A stretch of DNA of 49,834 nucleotides, taken from the NCBI GenBank assembly GCA_040752595.1, contig JBFMGX010000047.1:1-49834 (forward strand), in the 5' to 3' direction. Shown in pieces: positions 25,574 to 32,883 of this stretch. How positions within the stretch are numbered: the first letter of the stretch is position 1; each line of letters opens with the position of its first letter. The notes beneath the pieces are model-generated. The model worked only from the letters and a program-made list of their open reading frames with translations, was not told the DNA's origin and did no database searches. A program made the translations under genes and the position numbers. This stretch comes from Candidatus Zixiibacteriota bacterium. Its GTDB lineage: Bacteria > Zixibacteria > MSB-5A5 > WJJR01.

Positions 25574-25660
25574 TTTGACGTTATGCGGGTTCGCCGGTTC
25601 CCGTCGGCGCGCCTCTTCTTACAGGTTTACATACCAAACGTCTCTCCGCGGAGGTTGGAA

Positions 25661-27787
25661 ATGTCCATCACTCGTTCGGTTCCAAATTCGTCGCGTACAT
25701 CGCGATGTAGAAGTCGGTGTCTCTTCGGGGTGATCGCTGTCACCTCGCTCATCCTCGTCGCCGCCCATCCGGCGATGGCATCATCCGATCCGTCCCCATC
25801 GCCGCTGTTTACGCAGAGCCTCAACCAGTCGATCGCCAAGCTCGATGAAGCACCCGGCGCCGCGGTGAAATCCGCGGGTGCGGGTGCGGGTGCCGGTGTC
25901 GCCGTTCGTCCCGCCGGCGCCGACTCATTGCCGACGTTACAGGGCTTCCCGACCTGTGACGGAACGCTCACATGCACGGGATCACCCACGTGCACCGGCA
26001 CAGCGACCTGCGTCGGGACGACGACCTGCGACATCACCTGCGTTCAGCAAACCTGTCCGGGACAACAGACATGCCCCGGCACGACGACCTGTCCCGGCAG
26101 CTTCACCTGCGAAGACATGTCCACATGCCATGGTTATCCGACCTGCGAAGGCACGACGACCTGCGGGGGCGCGACGCCGACGTGTGCGGGGATGTCGACA
26201 TGCCCGGGTTACTCAACATGCCTGGGCACGGCCACGTGTGATGATCCCTGTGTGGCGACGATGCCCGGTCAAGCGACTTGCGTCGGAACATTCACCTGTG
26301 TCGGTGAGACCACCTGCCCAGGGACTACCACGTGTCCGGGAGTAGAGACTTGCCCCGGCGAAGCGACCTGCTTGGGAACCGCGACCTGCCAGAACGGTCC
26401 CACGTGCCCGTGGCAGCCGACGTCACCGGGCTATCCCACTTGTCCGGGGACGACAACCTGCGCACAGGGGCCGACATGCACCGAGATGCCCACGTGTCTC
26501 TTCGCGTATACCTGTGGCGTGGCGACGACGTGTCCGGGCTGGATCACTTGCGCCGGGCCGGGGAGCCCCACCTGCGATGGCACGGCCACCTGTAACTGGG
26601 GCACGACTTGCTCTGGGACGCCGACATGCATGGGGTCGGAAACATGTGATGTGGCCACCTGCCCCGGTGCTTTTACCTGTCCTGAAGGAACCACCTGTGC
26701 GGGCTACTATACGTGCGCCGGTGGGCCAACCTGCCATTACACCGAAACGTGCGAGGGATATTACACCTGCAAAGGATCGCCGACCTGCCCCGATGTCCAG
26801 ACCTGCCCTGGTGCCGAGACCTGCAGCGGCACAGCCACGTGCGCTGGCGCCATGACTTGCTCCGGATCATCCACATGCGCAGGAAACCAGACCTGCCCCG
26901 GCGCACCGACCTGCCGACCAGAGCTCACGTGTCCCGGATCAAGCACCTGCTCCGACATGTCTACTTGCCCCGGCTATAAGACATGCTTGGGCACGGCGAC
27001 GTGTGCCGAGGGACCAACCTGCCCGCACAATCCGACATCCCCCGGATACCCGAGCTGCGAGGGGACGACGACCTGCATTGGATCGTTCTCGTGCGAAGGT
27101 TGGGTGACCTGTCCGGGCGAATCGACCTGTCCCGGAACCCAGAGTTGCCCCGGCGCCGCGACCTGCGATGGAGCGAACACCTGCCCCGGTCACCAAACAT
27201 GTCCAGGGTTCCCGAGTTGTGGCGCGGTGACCTGCGCTCCGAATCCGACCTGTGGTGCCCCGGCGACGTGCTGGGGAGTCGCAACCTGCCCTGGCGCGGC
27301 GACCTGTCCCGGTAATGCGACTTGCGCGGCGGTCGCGACATGTCAGGGTACGCCCACCTGCAACGGACTGCCGACATGCTATCCGAATGCGACGTGCCCC
27401 GGAACGACCACGTGCCCTGGGACGGAGACGTGCGCCCCGCAGATGACCTGCGCCGGGATCGTAACCTGTGCCGGCTACAACACCTGTCCACCGCTGTGTG
27501 CTCAGATCTGTCTGTGCCCATGCCATGGCGATCCGGTGTGCGATGGAGTCCCGAACGTGCAGGATGTGGTCGCGACGGTCAATGTCGCATTCCGTGGCGC
27601 TGCACCTACATATGATCCGACTTGTGTACAGGGGAACCCGGCACAGCGCACCGATCTGAATTGTGACGGCGTTTGCACGGTGCAGGACGTGGTGCGGATG
27701 GTCAATGTGGCCTTCCGCGGCGGCGACCCGTCGATCGAGATCTGCGACCCGTGCGCCTGCAATCCCTACCCGAGCAACTGCCCGTAA
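25661..27787 (+). CDS. Secreted cysteine-hexapeptide repeat protein with dockerin-like tail (first of two)
   Basis: The 708-residue product has a signal peptide (LFGVIAVTSLILVAAHPAMA, cleaved before SSD), a short linker (SSDPSPSPLFTQSLNQSIAK) and about 85 consecutive units of the form T-C-x-G-x-x by hand count. Unit length is nearly always six, with rare five-, seven- or eight-residue units. Proline is the commonest residue after cysteine, glycine next. Two units read TSPGYP, with serine for cysteine. The protein ends in a double dockerin-like repeat (CPCHGDPVCDGVPNVQDVV and DLNCDGVCTVQDVV) and CDPC. The start at 25661 has GGAGG six bases upstream. A cysteine every six residues with adjacent threonine recalls the 12-residue, two-cysteine coil of beetle antifreeze protein, so a disulfide-laddered beta-solenoid is plausible. 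I know of no described family. Confidence 0.85.
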   Translation: MSITRSVPNSSRTSRCRSRCLFGVIAVTSLILVAAHPAMASSDPSPSPLFTQSLNQSIAKLDEAPGAAVKSAGAGAGAGVAVRPAGADSLPTLQGFPTCDGTLTCTGSPTCTGTATCVGTTTCDITCVQQTCPGQQTCPGTTTCPGSFTCEDMSTCHGYPTCEGTTTCGGATPTCAGMSTCPGYSTCLGTATCDDPCVATMPGQATCVGTFTCVGETTCPGTTTCPGVETCPGEATCLGTATCQNGPTCPWQPTSPGYPTCPGTTTCAQGPTCTEMPTCLFAYTCGVATTCPGWITCAGPGSPTCDGTATCNWGTTCSGTPTCMGSETCDVATCPGAFTCPEGTTCAGYYTCAGGPTCHYTETCEGYYTCKGSPTCPDVQTCPGAETCSGTATCAGAMTCSGSSTCAGNQTCPGAPTCRPELTCPGSSTCSDMSTCPGYKTCLGTATCAEGPTCPHNPTSPGYPSCEGTTTCIGSFSCEGWVTCPGESTCPGTQSCPGAATCDGANTCPGHQTCPGFPSCGAVTCAPNPTCGAPATCWGVATCPGAATCPGNATCAAVATCQGTPTCNGLPTCYPNATCPGTTTCPGTETCAPQMTCAGIVTCAGYNTCPPLCAQICLCPCHGDPVCDGVPNVQDVVATVNVAFRGAAPTYDPTCVQGNPAQRTDLNCDGVCTVQDVVRMVNVAFRGGDPSIEICDPCACNPYPSNCP

Positions 27788-27818
27788 ACAACTGATTGGC
27801 TCCCGCTAATCACACCTC

Positions 27819-27847
27819 AGGGGCGTCCCGAACTCCGGGACGCCCCT
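27819..27847 (+). terminator. Terminator-like hairpin after the first cysteine-repeat gene
   Basis: AGGGGCGTCCCG (27819-27830) pairs perfectly with CGGGACGCCCCT (27836-27847) across a five-base loop. It is followed by TGATCATCT, a poor T-tract. It lies 32 bases after the stop. The rest of the 393-base gap holds the second copy of the shared element and a promoter but no gene. Confidence 0.65.
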
Positions 27848-27986
27848 TGATCATCTAGCGACGGCGGCTGATGGCCACAAGCGCAACGGCGACAACACCA
27901 TATGCGACACTTCTGATCATGATTCGCCCCGGGACATCCTCCCAGTGGGGAAGGAGGCGCGTCACGTCCCGATATACCGCAGGAGG

Positions 27987-28003
27987 ATTTTGAACAATAT
28001 CTT
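27987..28003 (+). promoter_or_regulatory. Shared upstream element, copy 2
   Basis: GATTTTGAACAATATCT lies 31 bases upstream of the -35 box of the second cysteine-repeat gene. It matches the element at 25527 apart from the first base and one inserted A. Its distance to the -35 differs (31 against 2 bases), so it may be a regulator site rather than part of the core promoter. Confidence 0.45.
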
Positions 28004-28034
28004 CAACATCTATCACGTTTTTCGCATTATTCCC

Positions 28035-28063
28035 TTGACAGGATTAATCTTGTCGGCTTTTAT
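28035..28063 (+). promoter_or_regulatory. Promoter of the second cysteine-repeat gene
   Basis: A consensus TTGACA (28035-28040) and TTTTAT (28058-28063) are 17 bases apart. The leader to the ATG at 28181 would be about 110 bases. Together with the hairpin at 27819 this shows that the two repeat genes are probably separate transcripts. Confidence 0.55.
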
Positions 28064-28180
28064 GGGGTCAGGCGCGGCAGTCTTCGGCCGGTTGTGTGCC
28101 TTGTCTGAGAAACGAAGATTTTACAATTCCAGCGTCGTTTTAACGTTCCAGGACGGTCTCAAGGAACCAGGAGGCGCGCC

Positions 28181-30940
28181 ATGCCAGACCAGTGTCAGGG
28201 TGTACGAACTACCGGGCTGGCCCGATGTCGGAGTCGATGTCGCGGCCTGCTCACCGTCCTCGTTCTGTTCTCCGCACTTCTACCGCTTGTCGCCGTCCAC
28301 GCCAGTAGTGATCCGCAGCCCTCGCCGCTGTTCCAGCAGAGCCTGCAAACATCGGTGGCCCGGTTGGACGGCGAAGACCGTCCGGTTGCAACACCGGTGA
28401 AGCAGGGACCGGCGACGCCGGCTCAGCCGCCACAAATGGCCATGGCGACCCTGCCGCCGAGTTCGACCTGCGACGGCTCTGCGACCTGCAATGGTACGCC
28501 GACGTGCGACCTGAAGCCGACGTGCGACGGCACGACGACCTGCGACGGTGGTCCTGATTGCGGTCATCCGACCATGCCGGGCTTCCCGACCTGCACCGGC
28601 ACCAACACCTGCGATGGTGTCACCACTTGCCCAGGGACATCAACGTGTCCCGGGACGGTATCATGCGATGGAACCAACACGTGCGCAGCCGTCGGAACCT
28701 GTCCAGGTACGGCCTCGTGCGACGGGACCACGACCTGCCCCGGCATGTCGACCTGCGATGCTGCCGCCACATGCCACGGGGCACCTACCTGTGATGCTGC
28801 CGTGACCTGCCCCGGCACCTCGACTTGCGGTGCTGCTACCTGTCCGGGCATCAACACATGCGCTACGGCGCCGACCTGCGAGAACGTTCCGACCTGTGTG
28901 AATTCGGCCTCGTGCGACGGGACCGCCACCTGTGCCGGGACGCACACCTGCAAAGATGAAGCCACCTGTCCCGGCTACAATACCTGCGAAGGGACGCCGA
29001 CCTGCGCGGGCGCGACGACCTGCGGTGCCGCGGGGACGACCTGTCCCGGAGCGCCAACCTGCGAGGGCACGACAACGTGTAGCGCCACCTCACCGACCTG
29101 CGGCACCCAAACGACCTGCACGCAATTCCCGACCTGCACTGGGAACCAGACCTGTCAGGGCACGATAAGTTGCGCCGGGACCAGCACCTGCGCCGGGACC
29201 TTGACCTGTGCCTGGTCGAATACGTGCGATCATTCCCCAACCTGCATCGATAACAGCACCTGCGCCACGGCGACCTGTCCCGGGGCTGCGACGTGCGTTG
29301 ATGCGACGACCTGCCCCGGAACGATCACATGTCAGCAGACGACGTGCACGGGATTCGCGACCTGTCCGGGTGCGATCACCTGCTTGCAGTCGGCGACCTG
29401 TCTGCATCTGGCAACGTGTCCCGGAACGCCAACCTGCAAGGGGTCGCACACATGCGCGCCGTTCGCCACCTGCGCCGGTTCGCCGACCTGTGACGGAACC
29501 GCATCGTGCGCGGCCACCGTTGTTACCTGCGCCACACAGATCACCTGTGCGGGTTCGCTGACGTGCACAAACATCGCGACCTGCCCGGGTACGGCGACCT
29601 GCAAAGGGACATTCACCTGCAAGGCCAGCACAACGTGCTCCGGCCAGCCGACCTGTCCCAACACGCCGTCGTGCAACGGAACGACGACGTGCTGGGGGAC
29701 GGCGACCTGCCACGGCTTCCAGACCTGCACGGATGCCGCGACCTGCGTCGGCTTCGCCAGTTGCCAGGGCGCAGTGACATGCGCTCCCAGCCCGACATGC
29801 GGCACAGCAGCGTCGTGTTGGGGACTGGCCACCTGCCCCGGCCAGAGCACATGCAACGGCAACCAGACCTGCGCCGCAGCGATCTCCTGCGCCGCCGCCG
29901 ATATTGCGACCTGCGGAGCGATGGTCTCCTGTCATGGCACAGTCACCTGCCCGAGCACAGCGACCTGCCATCAGGCAACCTGCCCAGGAGCACCGACCTG
30001 TAAGGACGTGCAGACCTGTCCCGGATTCGAGACCTGTGAAGGGACAGCGACCTGCGCCGGTGCGGCCACCTGTCCGAACAATCCCACCTCGCCCGGCTAT
30101 GCGACCTGCGAGGGGACGACGACATGTCAGTTTGGGTTGCCGACCTGCGGATCGATGCAAACCTGCAGCCAGTTCCCGACCTGTCCGGGTCTCTCAACAT
30201 GCCAGCACTCGCCGAGCTGCGACGCGACCGGTGTCACGTGCGGTGGCATGGCGACCTGTAACTGGTCGAGCACCTGCCACGGTTCGCCGACATGCGTGAA
30301 CCTGCCCACGTGCACCTTCGTGACCTGCGAGGGAGCGCCCACATGCTTCGCGGCCACGACGTGCCAGGGGAACATCACCTGTGAAGGGTCCGCGACCTGT
30401 CATTACACTGAGACCTGCGACGGGCATGTGACGTGCCCCGGGACCGCGACATGCGCCGATGGTCAGACCTGTGTCGGCTTTGTCACATGTCCGGGCACCA
30501 GCAGTTGCCCCGGCTTCCAAACCTGCGCCGCCGGCGCGGTGACCTGCTTCGGCCAGGCCACCTGTCCGGGCAACCTGACCTGCGATCATGCCGCGACCTG
30601 CTGGAACATCGCCACCTGTCCGGGAGCGACGACCTGCTTCGGCACGGCTGCCTCCTGCGTCTACGTCGCGTGTAGCTGCCCGTGTCATGGCGATCCGAAC
30701 TGCGACGGGGTGCACAACGTCCAGGATGTGGTCGCCGCGGTCGGAGTCGCATTCCGCGGCCTTCCGGGAACCTGCGATGACGGTTGCCCGGCTTCGCGCA
30801 CGGATGTGAACTGCGATGGTCGGACAACGATCCAGGACGTCGTGAAGATGGTCAACGTTTCGTTCCGTGGTGCCGATCCGGCTGCTGAGTTCTGCCGACC
30901 CTGCGCCACGCCACCGCCAACGCCGCGCGAATGCCCATAG
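28181..30940 (+). CDS. Secreted cysteine-hexapeptide repeat protein with dockerin-like tail (second of two)
   Basis: The 919-residue product shares every part with its upstream paralogue: an arginine-rich leader and signal peptide (LLTVLVLFSALLPLVAVHA), the linker SSDPQPSPLFQQSLQTSVAR, the T-C-x-G-x-x array (about 121 units by hand count) and a double dockerin-like tail (CPCHGDPNCDGVHNVQDVV, DVNCDGRTTIQDVV, CRPC). Serine replaces the unit's threonine in about one in ten units. One cysteine-less rung reads TSPGYA. Blocks such as CHYTETC and CAPSPTCGTAASCWGLATC align with the first protein, so the arrays descend from a common long array rather than recent simple-repeat slippage. AGGAGG lies six bases before the ATG. 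A strong terminator follows. The function is unknown; a long, rigid surface fibre or metal/thiol-rich coat component are possibilities. Confidence 0.85.
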   Translation: MPDQCQGVRTTGLARCRSRCRGLLTVLVLFSALLPLVAVHASSDPQPSPLFQQSLQTSVARLDGEDRPVATPVKQGPATPAQPPQMAMATLPPSSTCDGSATCNGTPTCDLKPTCDGTTTCDGGPDCGHPTMPGFPTCTGTNTCDGVTTCPGTSTCPGTVSCDGTNTCAAVGTCPGTASCDGTTTCPGMSTCDAAATCHGAPTCDAAVTCPGTSTCGAATCPGINTCATAPTCENVPTCVNSASCDGTATCAGTHTCKDEATCPGYNTCEGTPTCAGATTCGAAGTTCPGAPTCEGTTTCSATSPTCGTQTTCTQFPTCTGNQTCQGTISCAGTSTCAGTLTCAWSNTCDHSPTCIDNSTCATATCPGAATCVDATTCPGTITCQQTTCTGFATCPGAITCLQSATCLHLATCPGTPTCKGSHTCAPFATCAGSPTCDGTASCAATVVTCATQITCAGSLTCTNIATCPGTATCKGTFTCKASTTCSGQPTCPNTPSCNGTTTCWGTATCHGFQTCTDAATCVGFASCQGAVTCAPSPTCGTAASCWGLATCPGQSTCNGNQTCAAAISCAAADIATCGAMVSCHGTVTCPSTATCHQATCPGAPTCKDVQTCPGFETCEGTATCAGAATCPNNPTSPGYATCEGTTTCQFGLPTCGSMQTCSQFPTCPGLSTCQHSPSCDATGVTCGGMATCNWSSTCHGSPTCVNLPTCTFVTCEGAPTCFAATTCQGNITCEGSATCHYTETCDGHVTCPGTATCADGQTCVGFVTCPGTSSCPGFQTCAAGAVTCFGQATCPGNLTCDHAATCWNIATCPGATTCFGTAASCVYVACSCPCHGDPNCDGVHNVQDVVAAVGVAFRGLPGTCDDGCPASRTDVNCDGRTTIQDVVKMVNVSFRGADPAAEFCRPCATPPPTPRECP

Positions 30941-30967
30941 CCAGTCGACGGCAAACGCGGTAATACA

Positions 30968-31002
30968 AGCGGGGGATCCCTTCGAGGATCCCCCGCTCTT
31001 TT
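30968..31002 (+). terminator. Rho-independent terminator after the second cysteine-repeat gene
   Basis: AGCGGGGGATCC (30968-30979) pairs with GGATCCCCCGCT (30986-30997) across a six-base loop, followed by CTTTTGG. This is one of the clearest terminators in the window. Confidence 0.8.
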
Positions 31003-31080
31003 GGGGTGGCATCAAATCCCGTCTCCGACACAGGGCGAAGGCGCCGCCGAGAACTCTGACACAATTGGTCCGCAATCTCC

Positions 31081-31109
31081 TTGACTGCCCGGCAAGCGCC
31101 GCGTAGTGT
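31081..31109 (+). promoter_or_regulatory. Promoter of the monooxygenase-like gene
   Basis: TTGACT (31081-31086) and TAGTGT (31104-31109) are separated by 17 bases, with the ATG at 31128 and GGGAGG in between. Confidence 0.4.
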
Positions 31110-31127
31110 CCCGCCGGGAGGTATCTC

Positions 31128-31433
31128 ATGTTTGTGATGATGAATCGAATGACCGTTCCACCCGAATTCCGCGAGAAGTTCGAGCATGCGTTTGCAACAC
31201 GCGCGAAGGCCGTCGATCGCCGGCCGGGCTTCATCCGGGCCGAAATCCTGCGCCCCACGTCGGGTGATGAGTACATCGTGATGACCCATTGGGAGTCCGA
31301 GGCAGCCTTTGAGGGATGGACCAAGAGCCCGGAGTACGCGGAGGGTCACCGTCGGGTCGACGAGTTCCGCGACGGCGACGGCCGGATGGCGCTGACATCC
31401 AAGGTCGAGAAGTATGAAGTCTTCGCCGGTTGA
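31128..31433 (+). CDS. Antibiotic-biosynthesis-monooxygenase-fold protein, IsdG/HmoA-like
   Basis: The 101-residue protein is a single ferredoxin-like ABM domain. N6, W64 and H74 match in order and spacing the N-W-H residues that IsdG-type haem-degrading enzymes use (N7, W67, H77 in IsdG). Haem degradation with release of iron is therefore a reasonable role. Many ABM proteins have other substrates, so this remains a family-level inference. GGGAGG lies seven bases before the ATG. The next small gene overlaps its 3' end by 20 bases. Confidence 0.8.
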   Translation: MFVMMNRMTVPPEFREKFEHAFATRAKAVDRRPGFIRAEILRPTSGDEYIVMTHWESEAAFEGWTKSPEYAEGHRRVDEFRDGDGRMALTSKVEKYEVFAG

Positions 31434-31701
31434 GCCGGGCGGCGCGCCCACCGGCGGACCACGGGGAGCGCTCCATCGGGCGCGGAAGGTGTGGGGACAG
31501 ATCACCACCGACTTCCGGTCGCCGCTCCCCGACTCGGCCGAGTGGTCACGCGCTCGGCGTCTCCGCGTCCGTCTACGTCTTCTCTACCGACGGTACGGCT
31601 GGAAGCTGGTGCTTGCCGTGATCTGCTACTACGCCGTCCGTGATCTGACCCTGTACGTGATCATTCCCTACCTCGTGGCCCGACGGTTGATTGCCCCCTG
31701 A
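31414..31701 (+). CDS. Small membrane protein
   Basis: The 95-residue product has a basic N-terminal half (RRLRVRLRLLYRRYGWK) and one or two hydrophobic segments (LVLAVICYYAVRDLTLYVIIPYLVA), as in a single-span or re-entrant inner-membrane protein. It overlaps the end of the monooxygenase gene by 20 bases and is probably translated from the same message. No family is recognised. The frame shows the same codon bias as the neighbours, but the gene is short and could be spurious. Confidence 0.55.
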   Translation: MKSSPVEPGGAPTGGPRGALHRARKVWGQITTDFRSPLPDSAEWSRARRLRVRLRLLYRRYGWKLVLAVICYYAVRDLTLYVIIPYLVARRLIAP

Positions 31702-31814
31702 CGTGCGATCACCCCTGCGGGCGCCGTCATATTTCCGCTTGCCCTCACCGGCCGGGAAGGGGTCTTTGCGCATGCGCGGGCGTCTGGCCTGTCGCGGATG
31801 AAGGGACAGCACGT

Positions 31815-32654
31815 ATGGATGATCTGCACCCCGACTATCATTGGTGGGAGCACTCGGCGGCCTATCGCAAGGCTAATGAGGACCTGGAATTCCTCAACCG
31901 CGACGAACTGCGCCCGGTCCGCCTGCAATTGGAGTTGCTCAAGCCGGAACTGGCCTTCATCAACCATCGGATTCGCTCGACCATCGTCGTCTTCGGGAGC
32001 ACGCGTCTGGTCGAACGGACCGAAGCGGAGCGTCGGGTCGCCGCCATGGAGAAGGACGTGGCTCTTCAGGCGGACGACCCAACCTTGCGCATTCGCCTGG
32101 AAGCGGCGCGTCGACTGCTGTCCAACGCGCGATTCTACGACGAGGCGCGCACGTTCGGACGCTTGGTGTCGGAGGCCGACCGTCGCAACGAGCACTATGA
32201 CTACGTCATCATCACCGGGGGAGGGCCGGGGATCATGGAGGCCGCCAACCGCGGCGCCTACGAGGTCGGCGCGGAGAGCATCGGGCTGAACATCACACTG
32301 CCGCACGAACAGGAACCGAATTCTTACATCACACCCGAGCTCTGTTTCCAGTTTCGCTACTTCGCCATCCGCAAGATGCATTTCCTGCTGCGCGCCAAGG
32401 GGCTGGTCGCCTTCCCCGGCGGCTTCGGCACCATGGACGAGCTCTTCGAGGCGCTGACGCTGGTGCAAACACAGAAGATCCCCGCCTTGCCGATCGTGCT
32501 GATGGGACGCCAGTTCTGGAGCAGCATCATCCACTTCGATCAGCTGGTCGCCGAAGGTGTGATCGACCAGCACGACGCCGAACTGTTCCGCTACGCCGAA
32601 ACCGCCCGCGAGGCGTGGGAGTACATCCGCGCCTTCCACGCCCAGCAGAAGTAA
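31815..32654 (+). CDS. LOG-family Rossmann nucleotide-binding protein
   Basis: The 279-residue protein carries both LOG signatures: GGGPGIMEA (residues 135-143) and PGGFGTMDE (201-209). LOG proteins release the base from nucleoside 5'-monophosphates by phosphoribohydrolase action (cytokinin activation in plants; bacterial roles include purine nucleotide turnover, as in PpnN). The N-terminal 60 residues before the Rossmann fold and the insert with many basic residues make it longer than the plain 180-residue LOG type. The ATG at 31815 has AAGG nine bases upstream. It is often misannotated as lysine decarboxylase. Confidence 0.85.
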   Translation: MDDLHPDYHWWEHSAAYRKANEDLEFLNRDELRPVRLQLELLKPELAFINHRIRSTIVVFGSTRLVERTEAERRVAAMEKDVALQADDPTLRIRLEAARRLLSNARFYDEARTFGRLVSEADRRNEHYDYVIITGGGPGIMEAANRGAYEVGAESIGLNITLPHEQEPNSYITPELCFQFRYFAIRKMHFLLRAKGLVAFPGGFGTMDELFEALTLVQTQKIPALPIVLMGRQFWSSIIHFDQLVAEGVIDQHDAELFRYAETAREAWEYIRAFHAQQK

Positions 32655-32681
32655 AGCCGTCCCCTCCCAGACCGGATCAAC

Positions 32682-32724
32682 GACCGGCAAACAAGGGGCT
32701 TAAGCCCCTTGTTCACCCATGCAA
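32682..32724. repeat. 43-bp dispersed element, copy 1
   Basis: A central palindrome ACAAGGGGCTTAAGCCCCTT is flanked by unique arms (GACCGGCAA and TCACCCATGCAA). The same 43 bases occur in inverted orientation at 43088-43130 with one mismatch. The two copies bracket the block of four hydrolase genes. The element belongs to the palindrome family also seen at 8453-8597 and 11024-11044. Confidence 0.8.
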
Positions 32725-32790
32725 GGACGAGCAGCGTGATCCTCACGAGGCGACAGTCCGATTTCAAGAAGCAGGATTGCCCGGAATCTC

Positions 32791-32819
32791 TTGACGTCGA
32801 CCCATTTCGTATTCATTTT
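32791..32819 (+). promoter_or_regulatory. Candidate promoter of the dockerin-tagged hydrolase gene
   Basis: TTGACG (32791-32796) and CATTTT (32814-32819) are separated by 17 bases. The leader would be about 58 bases to the ATG at 32884. Confidence 0.4.
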
Positions 32820-32883
32820 GTCATCGGTGGCGGTGGCATGCGCTCGCACCGCTCCAGTTGTCCATCCATCCATGGAGTCATCC

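Noticed and set aside
27945-28400. Plus-strand frame upstream of the second cysteine-repeat gene
   Set aside because: It overlaps the promoter and the start of the real gene in another frame and has no recognisable product.
26423-30160. Several long minus-strand frames within the cysteine-repeat genes (GTGA/RRA-rich)
   Set aside because: They are low-complexity reflections of the 18-base coding period on the plus strand.
25661-30940. Ice-binding (antifreeze) activity of the cysteine-hexad proteins
   Set aside because: The repeat shares Cys spacing with beetle antifreeze protein, but the ice-binding TxT array is missing; the residue after cysteine is usually proline. Only the solenoid analogy was kept.
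30194-31324. 376-codon minus-strand frame spanning the end of the second cysteine-repeat gene and the monooxygenase gene
   Set aside because: It crosses a strong terminator and two supported genes, and its content is repeat-derived.
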